This document shows positions 44,342 to 53,900 of a stretch of DNA of 64,000 bases, one piece after another. How positions within the stretch are numbered: position 1 is the first letter of the stretch; each line of letters starts with the position of its first letter. The stretch comes from Draconibacterium mangrovi. Lineage in GTDB: Bacteria > Bacteroidota > Bacteroidia > Bacteroidales > Prolixibacteraceae. The notes beneath the pieces are model-generated. The model saw only the letters and a program-made list of their open reading frames with translations, was not told where the DNA came from and ran no database searches. Both the position numbers and the translations under genes were made by a program. The stretch spans positions 806,001-870,000 of the forward strand of contig NZ_JAAAGB010000001.1 in the NCBI RefSeq assembly GCF_010586825.1. The letters are read 5' to 3'.

Positions 44342-44920
44342 TTAAAACTGTACTTCAGGAGCTTGTTCTGCACCTTGCTGCGCTTCGAAATAGGTTTTCT
44401 TTTCGAAACCAAACCAACCGGCATAAATTACCCTTGGAAATTTCCGGATATAGGCGTTGTACGATTGTGTGGTTTGATTGAATTTACGACGTTCCACCGC
44501 AATTCGGTTTTCCGTGCCTTCGAGCTGCGCCTGCAACTCCATAAAATTCTGGTTGGCTTTTAAATCCGGATAACGTTCAACAACTACCATTAACTTACTT
44601 AAAGCAGAAGAAAGTCCTTCCTGCGCCTGGTTAAATTGTTGAAGCGACTGTGCATTTAATTTTGTTGGATCGATATTCACCGAAGTAGCTTTCGAGCGTG
44701 CCTCAATAACGCCTGTCAGCGTTTCCTGCTCGTGCTCGGCATAACCTTTTACGGTATTTACAAGGTTCGGGATCAGATCGGCACGACGCTGGTATACGTT
44801 TTCAACCTGCGCCCACGAAGCAGTTACCTGCTCATCCATTTCCACCATTTTGTTGTAACCACAACTCGAAAATAAAACTACACTTACTAACGCTATTAAT
44901 ACAATTCTAAATCTTTTCAT
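44342..44920 (-). CDS. lemA: LemA-family lipoprotein
   Basis: 192 residues. Lipoprotein-like signal MKRFRIVLIALVSVVLFSSC (Cys20). LemA core: QVENVYQRRADLIPNLVNTVKGYAEHEQ (cited in part), LSSALSKLMVVVERYPDLKANQNF, and an amphipathic C-terminal YNAYIRKFPRV. LemA forms helical bundles at the membrane and is regularly encoded with TPM proteins as here. The exact activity is unknown. Confidence 0.9.
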   Translation of the reverse strand: MKRFRIVLIALVSVVLFSSCGYNKMVEMDEQVTASWAQVENVYQRRADLIPNLVNTVKGYAEHEQETLTGVIEARSKATSVNIDPTKLNAQSLQQFNQAQEGLSSALSKLMVVVERYPDLKANQNFMELQAQLEGTENRIAVERRKFNQTTQSYNAYIRKFPRVIYAGWFGFEKKTYFEAQQGAEQAPEVQF

Positions 44921-45065
44921 CTATTCAATTATTATTTGTTTTCCCTTTTACGTATACAATAACTGCAAATATTTTCAAAAGGTGTGAAATATCAGAAGTA
45001 AATTCGGGGAAAGGCGATAATTTGCCGTTGTATTTCGAAATATTTAAGATTAAAGCAGAGGCACC

Positions 45066-47066
45066 ATGAATTTAGCAGATTTTAAAACAGCCATTCTACA
45101 AGGGATACCGGACAAACTTCCATTACCGAAAGCCTATGAAACCGAGATTAACCATGCCCCCAAAAGAAAGGACATATTATCGGCGAATGAAAAAAAGCTG
45201 GCGTTAAAAAATGCCTTGCGCTACTTCCCTGCAAAATTTCATAAGGTGCTTGCTCCTGAGTTTTTGAACGAACTGGAAACATACGGGCGTATTTATATGT
45301 ACCGTTTTCGTCCCGACTATAAAATGTATGCACGCCCCATTGATGAATACCCGGCCAAATCGAAACCGGCAGCATCAATTATGCTGATGATACAAAACAA
45401 CCTGGATTACGCCGTGGCACAACATCCGCACGAACTGATCACTTACGGAGGAAATGGTGCGGTTTTTCAAAACTGGGCGCAGTATCTGCTTACTATGAAA
45501 TACCTGGCCGAAATGACCGACGAACAAACACTGGTGATGTATTCCGGTCACCCGATGGGCTTATTCCCGTCCCACAAAAATGCACCGCGCGTTGTGGTTA
45601 CCAACGGCATGGTAATTCCTAACTATTCCGGCCGCGACGATTACGAACGTATGAATGCTCTTGGCGTATCGCAATACGGACAAATGACTGCCGGATCGTA
45701 CATGTATATCGGTCCGCAAGGCATTGTGCATGGCACCACAATTACCGTTATGAATGCTGCACGCCTGCACTCACCGGGCGATTTTGGCGGAAAAATATTT
45801 GTAACCAGCGGACTGGGAGGCATGTCGGGAGCACAACCAAAAGCAACTGTAATTGCCGGAATGGTTTGTATTGTTGCCGAAGTGAATCCGAAAGCGGTGG
45901 AAGTTCGCCACAGCCAGGGTTGGGTGGATGAAGTTTATACCGACCTGAACGAATTAATCGCCCGTGCACTAAAAGCCCGAAAAAACAAAGAAGCCGTTTC
46001 AATCGCATACCAGGGTAACATTGTTGATTTGTGGGAAAAGCTGGCTGAAGAAAATATTCCGGTAGAACTGGGATCGGATCAAACATCGTTGCATAATCCG
46101 TTTGCAGGAGGTTATTACCCGGCCGGACTGAGCTTTGAGGAATCGAATAAAATGATGGCCGAAAATCCGGAACAGTTTCAAGAAGAAGTTTATAAAACCC
46201 TGCGCCGACATGTAGCTGCAGTGAATAAACTGACTAAAAACGGCATGTATTTCTGGGATTACGGCAATGCCTTTTTGCTGGAAGCCAGTAGAGCCGGTGC
46301 CGATGTTACAAAAATCGATGGCGAATTTAAATACCCATCGTACGTTCAGGATATTATGGGACCACTGTTTTTTGATTATGGTTTTGGCCCTTTCCGCTGG
46401 GTGTGTACTTCGGGAAAAGCAGAGGATTTGGAAACTACGGATAAAATTGCAGCAGAAGTTTTAACTGAAATCGCTGCCACTGCTCCAGATGAAATAACCG
46501 GACAAATGAAAGACAATATTCACTGGATAAAAGAAGCCGGGAAAAACAAATTGGTGGTAGGTTCGCAAGCGCGGATTTTATATGCCGATTGTAACGGCCG
46601 CACAAAAATTGCCAAAGCCTTTAACGATGCTATTGCCGACGGACGCATCTCTGCACCCATTGTTCTGGGGCGCGATCATCACGATGTTTCTGGTACTGAT
46701 TCGCCGTACCGCGAAACTTCAAATATATACGATGGCTCATCGTTTACAGCCGATATGGCGGTGCAGAATTTTGTTGGCGACGGTTTCCGTGGCGCTACAT
46801 GGATTTCGTTACACAACGGTGGTGGTGTTGGCTGGGGAGAAGTTATAAACGGTGGCTTTGGAATGACCATCGATGGATCGCCCGAAGCCGAAGAACGTCT
46901 GAAAATGATGTTGCACTGGGATGTAAACAACGGCATCTCGCGCCGCAGCTGGGCTCGAAACAAACCGGCACGTTTTGCTATTGAGCAGGCGATGAAAGAT
47001 AATCCTGAGTTGAAAGTTACACTACCAAATGAAGCCGATGATGCTTTGCTGGATCAGCTTTTTTAA
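45066..47066 (+). CDS. hutU: Urocanate hydratase (long form)
   Basis: Hydrates urocanate to imidazolonepropionate in histidine breakdown. 666 residues, about 110 longer than the usual 555-residue enzyme, a form I associate with Bacteroidota. The NAD-binding core shows TYGGNGAVFQNWAQY (about 124-138), GLGGMSGAQPKA (about 256-267) and the cofactor region VGSQARILYADCNGR. Other hut genes are not in the window. The start is the ATG at 45066 after an A-rich leader. I see no terminator; a DUF3667 gene follows 63 bp later. Confidence 0.92.
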   Translation: MNLADFKTAILQGIPDKLPLPKAYETEINHAPKRKDILSANEKKLALKNALRYFPAKFHKVLAPEFLNELETYGRIYMYRFRPDYKMYARPIDEYPAKSKPAASIMLMIQNNLDYAVAQHPHELITYGGNGAVFQNWAQYLLTMKYLAEMTDEQTLVMYSGHPMGLFPSHKNAPRVVVTNGMVIPNYSGRDDYERMNALGVSQYGQMTAGSYMYIGPQGIVHGTTITVMNAARLHSPGDFGGKIFVTSGLGGMSGAQPKATVIAGMVCIVAEVNPKAVEVRHSQGWVDEVYTDLNELIARALKARKNKEAVSIAYQGNIVDLWEKLAEENIPVELGSDQTSLHNPFAGGYYPAGLSFEESNKMMAENPEQFQEEVYKTLRRHVAAVNKLTKNGMYFWDYGNAFLLEASRAGADVTKIDGEFKYPSYVQDIMGPLFFDYGFGPFRWVCTSGKAEDLETTDKIAAEVLTEIAATAPDEITGQMKDNIHWIKEAGKNKLVVGSQARILYADCNGRTKIAKAFNDAIADGRISAPIVLGRDHHDVSGTDSPYRETSNIYDGSSFTADMAVQNFVGDGFRGATWISLHNGGGVGWGEVINGGFGMTIDGSPEAEERLKMMLHWDVNNGISRRSWARNKPARFAIEQAMKDNPELKVTLPNEADDALLDQLF

Positions 47067-47129
47067 AAATCCTTTTTTCTGATTCGCGCAAAATGATTTA
47101 TCTTACAGCATATTAAGGATAAATCTAAA

Positions 47130-47909
47130 ATGCCCGATCTACCAAAACCCAACCAATGCCCGGCCTGCCAATCTTCGGCTATTGACAATTATTGCAGCAA
47201 TTGCGGGCAAAAGATCTACAACAAACGTTTTACACTAAAAGGCTTTCTGTCTGTAGTTGGTGTTGCGTTGAACCTGGAGAGAGGATTTTTTTTCACCCTG
47301 ATTTGGATGTTCCGAAACCCGGGAAAAGTTATCGACGATTACCTTAACGGACGAACCAAACCATACTTAAATCCACTCAATTACCTTCTTATCATTTTTG
47401 GGATTTACGCATTTATGATACTTTCGTTTAACATATACGACAGTAGTATCGAAACGACAAGTCACTTTCTGGGCACCGACCAAAGAAGCACATCTCCTGA
47501 AACTCTGGAATTTCAAAAGCGCTATATGGAGTTGGCAAGGAAATACATTAATCTGATCCCTTTAATAATGATTCCTCTTGCCAGCCTATTTTCGAAATGG
47601 TATTACCGTAGAAAGCAACTTTATTATGGCGAGCATCTAATAATTAATACATTTATTTTTGCACAAATTTTTGCTGTCTCAATAATTTTATCCGTCATAA
47701 TGATAGCTGCACCTCGTTTACTGGCTATCTACCCTCTGCTTTCAGCAGGTTTAAGTGCCTCATATTTTACATACTCCTATTACCGCTATTTTGGCAAATC
47801 AGTATTTAACGCCTTTTTGGGAGCGATGGTAATGTATTTGGGCGGGTTTATTCTGCTATTGCTAATATTCACTATCGTTTTAGCAATTTGGTTACAAGTA
47901 AGGTCGTAA
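47130..47909 (+). CDS. DUF3667 membrane protein with N-terminal zinc ribbon
   Basis: 259 residues. Residues 8-30 form a C4 zinc ribbon (CPACQSSAIDNYCSNCG). Then FTLKGFLSVVGVALNLERGFFFTL, NPGKVIDDYLNGRTKPYLNPLNYLLI, typical of DUF3667, and five membrane helices to the C-terminus. Function unknown; proteins of this type are common in Bacteroidota and often linked to membrane stress or lipid genes. It may be in one transcript with hutU. Followed by array E. Confidence 0.85.
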   Translation: MPDLPKPNQCPACQSSAIDNYCSNCGQKIYNKRFTLKGFLSVVGVALNLERGFFFTLIWMFRNPGKVIDDYLNGRTKPYLNPLNYLLIIFGIYAFMILSFNIYDSSIETTSHFLGTDQRSTSPETLEFQKRYMELARKYINLIPLIMIPLASLFSKWYYRRKQLYYGEHLIINTFIFAQIFAVSIILSVIMIAAPRLLAIYPLLSAGLSASYFTYSYYRYFGKSVFNAFLGAMVMYLGGFILLLLIFTIVLAIWLQVRS

Positions 47910-48045
47910 CCGAAGCAAATCCTTTTAGAGCTACATGTTAAAATCTTCCGAATCAACCTTCTCATCTGAACTGAAAATAATAACATAATTGTAGAGATGA
48001 GTTTATCAATGCCGCAGAACACAAGTCAACTAACAATTTGTTAGA

Positions 48046-48332
48046 CTTATTGCCGAGGGCACCGACACCAAAAATTATTTCGGCAGGCTTTTGCCCGCGG
48101 CAAAGGAAAGAAAAACTCGTTAGGCAAGCTTCTGCCATTGACAAAGGGTTCACTAAATACTTTTTATAGCTTTTGCCCGTGGCAATGGCATCGCTACCGG
48201 GTTTTTGAAGCTTTTGCCGCTGACAATGGTTTCAAAAAATGTTTCAGCATCGTTTTGCCACCGGCAACGCCATCAAAAATTATTTTTGGAAGGGTTTGTC
48301 CGCGTGCAAAGCGTGAACAACAGTAAATTGCG
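48046..48332 (+). repeat. Array E: degenerate tandem repeat, exact 41-bp period
   Basis: Seven units start at 48046, 48087, 48128, 48169, 48210, 48251 and 48292, each 41 bp from the next; a weak copy of the box may lie at 48005. Each holds an inverted repeat TTGCC-nnn-GGCAA, with most bases of the arms kept and the 3-nt loop changing (GAG, CGC, ATT, CGT, GCT, ACC, CGC). GCTTTTG stands before the stem; some units have an A-rich or purine tract after it. Units differ by substitution, not indels. Not a multiple of 3, so not coding. It fills the 456-bp gap between convergent genes. Confidence 0.93.
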
Positions 48333-48365
48333 CCTACATTCCAGGAAAAATGCCGGTGCAATAAA

Positions 48366-48698
48366 CTAATCAAAAAGCATTGAATAATACCGTGCTATCT
48401 CTTGTTGCAATTCATCAACCCCAAAAGCACGACTCTTACGAATAGTTTCACGGCCATCGAAAAAAACCACAATGGTAGGCGCAGTAAAAACGCTGTTCTG
48501 GGCAGCCACATCGGGCAACACATCCGATTTAATGTAAACCAGCTGCATTTTCGGGAAGTTGGCTGTTGCCATTTCCTCCACTTTTGGTTTTAGCACTTTA
48601 CAAACCGAACAGGCGTCGGTTGAGAAATAAGCAAGAACGGCAGCCTGCTCTTCTTTCAGTGCAATAAACTCTTCTAATGATTTTATTTGTTTGAACAT
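48366..48698 (-). CDS. Thioredoxin-like protein
   Basis: 110 residues, cytoplasmic, no signal peptide. Thioredoxin fold with a CSVC active-site motif (C31-S-V-C34 in STDACSVCKVLKP) in place of CGPC. FTAPTIVVFFDGRE contains the cis-Pro. A small reductase or thiol-switch protein; its partner is not obvious. It is preceded by the 14-bp repeats at 48734 and followed by array E. Confidence 0.85.
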   Translation of the reverse strand: MFKQIKSLEEFIALKEEQAAVLAYFSTDACSVCKVLKPKVEEMATANFPKMQLVYIKSDVLPDVAAQNSVFTAPTIVVFFDGRETIRKSRAFGVDELQQEIARYYSMLFD

Positions 48699-48716
48699 GG
48701 TACTGAATGCTTGATA

Positions 48717-48776
48717 CTGGATGCCGGATATTTGATGCTGGATACTAGATGCTGGATACTAGATGCTGGATATTTC
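48717..48776. repeat. 14-bp tandem repeat (7-bp sub-repeat)
   Basis: GATGCTGGATACTA occurs in tandem at 48734-48747 and 48748-48761, with a third, partial copy to 48775. Degenerate copies (GATACTGGATGCCG) precede it from 48717. The unit divides into two related heptamers, GATGCTG and GATACTA. It lies in the 85-bp gap between a thioredoxin-like and a CoA-binding gene on the same strand. Confidence 0.75.
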
Positions 48777-48783
48777 GTATAGG

Positions 48784-49146
48784 CTAATATGCCCCTATAC
48801 TTAACAATACCAATGTGCAAGCTTCTTCGGCTTCAATTCCATTGGCTTCCAGTTTTTCGGCAAATTCCTGATTCTCTGTCCCCGGGTTAAAAATAACGCG
48901 TTGCGGATTCAGATCAATTATATCCGTGTAATACTCCGGTTGATGTTGTGGTCCCACATAAAGTGTAACAGTATGTATATCTTCCTTTTCCGGGAAAGCC
49001 GTTTCAATGGCAACATCGTCAACCAATCCTTTTCGTTTGGCTAGTGCTACCACCTCGTGTTCATTCCTTCGAAGGGCATGAATTGCTTTATTGGAGTATC
49101 GTGCCGGGTTTTCGCTGGCACCGATAACAAGTGTGCGTTTGCTCAT
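48784..49146 (-). CDS. CoA-binding-domain protein (YccU-like)
   Basis: 120 residues, the whole length a Rossmann-like CoA-binding domain: KRTLVIGASENPARYSNKAI (glycine-rich GAS-x-x-P motif), VVALAKRKGLVD, and VIFNPGTENQEF. Such small proteins bind CoA or a nucleotide and are of unknown role; sigma-like partners vary. It begins directly after the ispF stop and is most likely in the porU-porV-ispF transcription unit. Confidence 0.85.
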   Translation of the reverse strand: MSKRTLVIGASENPARYSNKAIHALRRNEHEVVALAKRKGLVDDVAIETAFPEKEDIHTVTLYVGPQHQPEYYTDIIDLNPQRVIFNPGTENQEFAEKLEANGIEAEEACTLVLLSIGAY

Positions 49147-49626
49147 TTACATACGTTTTAAAAGTACCACCGCATTAACCGACATTCCTTCTTCGCGGCC
49201 TTCGAAACCAAGCGTTTCAGTAGTTGTTGCCTTCACCGACACACGGTCGGCATCAATTTCCAGAACATCAGCCATACATTGTTCCATAGCCGGAATGTGC
49301 GGCTTCAATTTTGGTTGCTGCGCCTGCACGGTTGAGTCGATATTTACAATTTCGTAGCCCTTTTGTTTTACCAGCTCGTACGACTTTTTCAGCAAAATTT
49401 TACTGTCGATATTTTTGAATTCGGCAGCAGTATCGGGGAAATGTGTTCCAATGTCGCGTAATTTCAGCGCTCCCAGCATGGCATCGCAAATGGCATGTAT
49501 CAGCACATCGCCATCCGAATGCGCAACGGTTCCCTTACTGTGTGGAATAAGAACACCGCCTAACCACAAGGTTTCTCCTTCGGCCAAACGGTGAACATCA
49601 TATCCTTGTCCAATTCTGAAATCCAT
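49147..49626 (-). CDS. ispF: IspF, MECDP synthase
   Basis: 2-C-methyl-D-erythritol 2,4-cyclodiphosphate synthase of the MEP isoprenoid pathway. 159 residues, the usual length. Starts MDFRIGQGYDVHRLAEG with the metal-binding D-x-H, HSDGDVLIHAICDAMLGAL, DIGTHFPDT, and a final ATTTETLGFEGREEG. Its start codon overlaps the porV stop by one base (TGATG), so the two are translationally coupled. Confidence 0.97.
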   Translation of the reverse strand: MDFRIGQGYDVHRLAEGETLWLGGVLIPHSKGTVAHSDGDVLIHAICDAMLGALKLRDIGTHFPDTAAEFKNIDSKILLKKSYELVKQKGYEIVNIDSTVQAQQPKLKPHIPAMEQCMADVLEIDADRVSVKATTTETLGFEGREEGMSVNAVVLLKRM

Positions 49627-50789
49627 CAGCGTTGGTTACTAAATGCGTCAATATCAAACGCCAGCGAGAAACGCAGCGTATTTTCCAACGGGTGGTTACG
49701 TTGTGTTGGCAACAGGTACGAGAAGTCGAGTGCAAAAACGTTCATTTTTAAACCGGCACCTGCAGTAATAAACTGGCGGTTACCTTTATTTTCATTCTCG
49801 TAGAAATAACCGGCGCGCAAAGCAAACTGTTGGTTGTACCAGTATTCAACTCCTACCGACCAGGTAATTTCCTGCATTTCTTCTTTAAATCCGCCCGGCG
49901 CATCGCCAAACGATTTAAAAATACCTTCAATAACACCAATATCAGAACCAATTCCTCCGGAAATTACAGCACCATCATTATAAATAGAGTCATTGGGCGT
50001 TGGCACTAATAATTTATTGGCTTCAACTGCAAAACCAAACGAGTTATAATCGTCAAGTTCCATGGTGTATGATGCACCCAGTTTCAGCGTGGTTGGAATA
50101 AAGTCTTTCACCGTTCCATCCGTATAAGATATTTTTGAACCAATATTCTGAATATTAATACCGGCAGCGAATATATTATCCTGACGACCTGCGCTGAATT
50201 CGTTATAATAATAGAAAGCCACATCGGCCGCAAACGAGTTACCGGCTTGAGAAGCGACACCATTTACAAGTTGACCTCCGGTGAGGTCGGAACGAATGTA
50301 ACGTATAGCAACCGCTCCCGAGAAAACATCACTCAACAAACGGGAGTAGCCAAAATCTATCGCAAATTCATTTGGATTTAACTGAATTCCCTGCTGTCCC
50401 TGATCATCCATGGTTAATATGTCGCCAAGTGCAAAGTAACGCAATGAAGCACTAAGTGCCTGTACATCATCCAATTTTTTGTATCCTGTAAGGTAAGCCA
50501 GGTTAATGTCATTCACCAGGTTACGCAACCAAGGCGAATACGACAAACCAACTCCCATTTCGCTCTCCATAAAAACATATTTTGCCGGGTTCCAGTGCTG
50601 CGAGTTTACATCGGCGGTGGTACCCACTCCGGCATCCCCCATACCTCCAGCGCGCGAATCGGGCGTAATTGCCAAAAACGGTACGGCAGTGGTTATAGTA
50701 TTGGCACCGGAAACTGTCTGGGCCTTTACATTTTTACTTACCATGGCGACCAGAGCCACCACAAATAAAATTCGTATTAGTTTAATCAT
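49626..50789 (-). CDS. porV: PorV, T9SS outer-membrane shuttle protein
   Basis: PorV (LptO) is an outer-membrane beta-barrel that collects T9SS cargo from the translocon and delivers it to the attachment complex with PorU. 387 residues with signal peptide (about 1-23, VKAQ). N-terminal FLAITPDSRAGGMGDAGVGTT and HWNPAKY are family hallmarks; the remainder alternates beta strands. Encoded directly downstream of porU, the standard order. A good promoter stands before it, so it can be made independently of porU. Confidence 0.93.
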   Translation of the reverse strand: MIKLIRILFVVALVAMVSKNVKAQTVSGANTITTAVPFLAITPDSRAGGMGDAGVGTTADVNSQHWNPAKYVFMESEMGVGLSYSPWLRNLVNDINLAYLTGYKKLDDVQALSASLRYFALGDILTMDDQGQQGIQLNPNEFAIDFGYSRLLSDVFSGAVAIRYIRSDLTGGQLVNGVASQAGNSFAADVAFYYYNEFSAGRQDNIFAAGINIQNIGSKISYTDGTVKDFIPTTLKLGASYTMELDDYNSFGFAVEANKLLVPTPNDSIYNDGAVISGGIGSDIGVIEGIFKSFGDAPGGFKEEMQEITWSVGVEYWYNQQFALRAGYFYENENKGNRQFITAGAGLKMNVFALDFSYLLPTQRNHPLENTLRFSLAFDIDAFSNQR

Positions 50790-50809
50790 ACTTTTAAAAA
50801 TTGAGCGTG

Positions 50810-50838
50810 CAAAGATATAACATTTGTCTTTGCAACAA
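50810..50838 (-). promoter_or_regulatory. Promoter of porV
   Basis: On the minus strand TTG (50838-50836) and the exact -7 box TATCTTTG (50817-50810), 18 bp apart. Transcription would begin near 50805, about 16 nt before the ATG at 50789. Confidence 0.55.
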
Positions 50839-50960
50839 TAGGTTAAATCTGTACCCAGAATTCTTTTTCATTCCGGGTGTTTCAATTCTTTTGCTGTAGC
50901 TTGTAGCATACAAGAATGAAAACGCAGCTTTTGACGAAAAATTTTACTGAAAGTGAAAAA

Positions 50961-53900
50961 TTATTGCACCACCAGTAATTTCCCTGACTTCGAAGCAATT
51001 ATCCCATCGTTGTTTTTCAAAAAAACCTGGTAAACATAAACCCCCTGAGTAAGCGGAATTTTTGATTCTGAAAGATCCCAGCGTACAGGGTTACTGGTAT
51101 TTCCGTTCGAGCTGATTTCCGTTTCAAACTGGTCAACCAATTTGCCGTTGATGTTATAAATATCGAAAACTGCTGAAAAGCTTTCGCCTACCTGATTGTG
51201 CTCTATTACAAAATAGGTATAATCCGTTATAGGATTCGGGTAATTGCTTATATCATTAATGATAAAGTCTCCGGTTACTTCAAACTCAATTTCCACTTCT
51301 GATGAGTTATTTGCAACATCCCATGCTTTTAACGACAAGGAGTGTTTTCCAACCGATAGATTGTTTAACGGATATTGCAATAAGCCACTTGTGTAATCAT
51401 CTTTTTCGGCCTGGTAATAATTGTTCAGTACGTATACTTTCGAATAATCGTTGTCGATCACGGCGGTTATATCATGTCCTATTCCGGTTCCAACCGTGTT
51501 AATGCCGTTTTCATCCGACAAATAAGCCAGCAATGTCGGGTTCTTTCCGGTTACATCGCCCGACTGAAAATCTTCTGAATCCAGATACAGTTGAATCTCA
51601 GGTCCGCTGTCATCTGCAATGTTCGATCCTTCGCCACCAATACTAAAATTTGTAAAGGAACCATGGGCATCCTCTTCTCCGTTTTGGGCGTAATACATAA
51701 TTTTTCCGGAACCTATTTTATACGAAATGTCTTTGGGCACAACAAAACTAAAACTGAAATTTCCGTTGGTAACAGTTGTTGTTCCCGAGTAGATAATGTT
51801 ATTCTGCACCTGGAAAGTCAACGGCCTGTTGTCGTCTCCATTTCCAAGCGTTGTCATATCTATTTCCTTATCGTATACAGTGTGCGTTATCTCGCCGTTA
51901 AAATCGTCTATCCTGTTATCGAAATAATCGGCCACATAACCTTCGATGGTAATTTTTTCGAGCGTCCCAATCGTATCGGGGCTGCTAGCTGCATCCGCGC
52001 CATTTATCGAAGTGGTTACTACCTGGTATTTCGGATACGAAAGTTTTAAAGCCGGATCGGCCAGCAATGAAAAATTACGCTTGTTGATTCCATTGACCAG
52101 GTTCGATTTGGCGAGGCGCATTACATCACCCATGCGGTAATGTTCTCCGCTTTCATCTTTAGCAAAAATATAGCGGTAAAAACTTCTGCTCAGCATAAAG
52201 TTCGCTCCCGAAGTTACCACGCGTGTGGTAGAAAACAGCCCGATACCTCCACCATTTGGATTCATCAACACTTCCTCTCCCGCCGAAGTCTCATCAGCAT
52301 CAAACCGGCTGAACTCGCAGGTTGCTGTTACAAAAATTGGCAGCTGATTTCGGTTCGACCACGAATTAATGTCACCCTTTTCCAACACATGCTCGTGCGC
52401 CAGAAAACTGTTGTTGGCATGCCCGATATAATTCAGAATCAACACCCCTTCTTCTACCCTTTCGTTTATTGCGGCGTTTACATCAGGATATCGCTCACCT
52501 GCCGGTGTAATATCTTCGGCATAAGCATCAAAGTATATTTTATCGGTAATAAATTCTCCGTGATTGCTATTGAGTGTATCGGCAATTTGCTCCGACTGCC
52601 GCATGTGAATTCCGGTATCTCCATCATCGCCGATCATACAAACCACATTTCGCCAGTCGCCCAAAGCTTCCGGTTCGTAATAACGTTTTATCTTATCAAC
52701 CACCAACTGCGCCTGATACGCTGTTGATGCCGGAATTCGTCCAATCCCCAAATCGATAGAACCATTTGATAAACTTTCTCCGGCATCGAGCATCACAAAA
52801 TAATCATCGCTTACATATGAGTTTAACGGATCCAGCGAATTAGAAGATTGGTAAGTTGGAATAAAATTTAATCCGCTGCCACTTATATTTCGGTTATCGT
52901 AACTCCCGTCGCCAAAAAGCAATACATATTTTAGCGTATTCCCCCGGTCGTAAATCATTTTTATAAAATTGCGGATTCCGGTGGCGCTTTTGCTCCCTGA
53001 ACTGAATTCGTTATAAATAGCATTTACATCAACCACTTCCACACTCATTCCATCCTGCGTACGATGAAAATCGGCCAATTGATCAGCAGAGCTCATAAAA
53101 TTACTGTGCGAGATGATCAGAAAATCCGGTGTATTTATGGCATGTAAATTCTGGTTCTCAACATTTTCAACAAATACTGGTTCAGGGAAAGTTCCCGTAG
53201 AATTAAAAACCACGTATTCTTTTAGTTCCGAAGCTTCCTGTTTAAAACGTAAATCGGTGCCATTTAGCACCGCATTTATTTCTTTTGCATTTTTACTATC
53301 CGAAACATCCAGAACTTTTGTATCGCTTCCTGCATTAGCAACCTGAAACTCAACAATACTGCCCGCTCCAATCGATTTCGAATCGCGAAAAAACAAAGGA
53401 GCATCGCCCACTGCAATGTTTCGTCGGTAGTTCAGTTCAATATAATCGAGCCACGCTTCGGCACTGCTGTTCGATGCATTGTAGGTTAATCTAATTTCCT
53501 GATCACCTTCCGATAAATCAACATTCATTGTTGTGGTTTCGGGATCGGCATAAATACCGTAAGTTTCGCCGGTGTCAACACTTCTGAATGGCACAGTTCC
53601 GGCTTCCGTACCTTCTGCGGCAACCCCAAAATCCGACGACCGAAACGATCGCGCAGCACCGCTAACTGTTAATTTGGCTGAAGTTACTTCTGCAGGATCA
53701 GTAACCATAAAAGTGTATGTTTTCGATCCGCCGTTTGTAAACCTGTCGCCATACCAGTTTTTCCCTGAACCCAATTCCAGCAAATTGTGTTTTTCATATT
53801 CTATAAGGTCGAAACAATCAAACGTTGATGTTGAATGTGTGATTTCATCTGAAGCATTATCCAGAGTTTCGGGCTGTTTTGGTGTTCCTGTATTTCCCAG

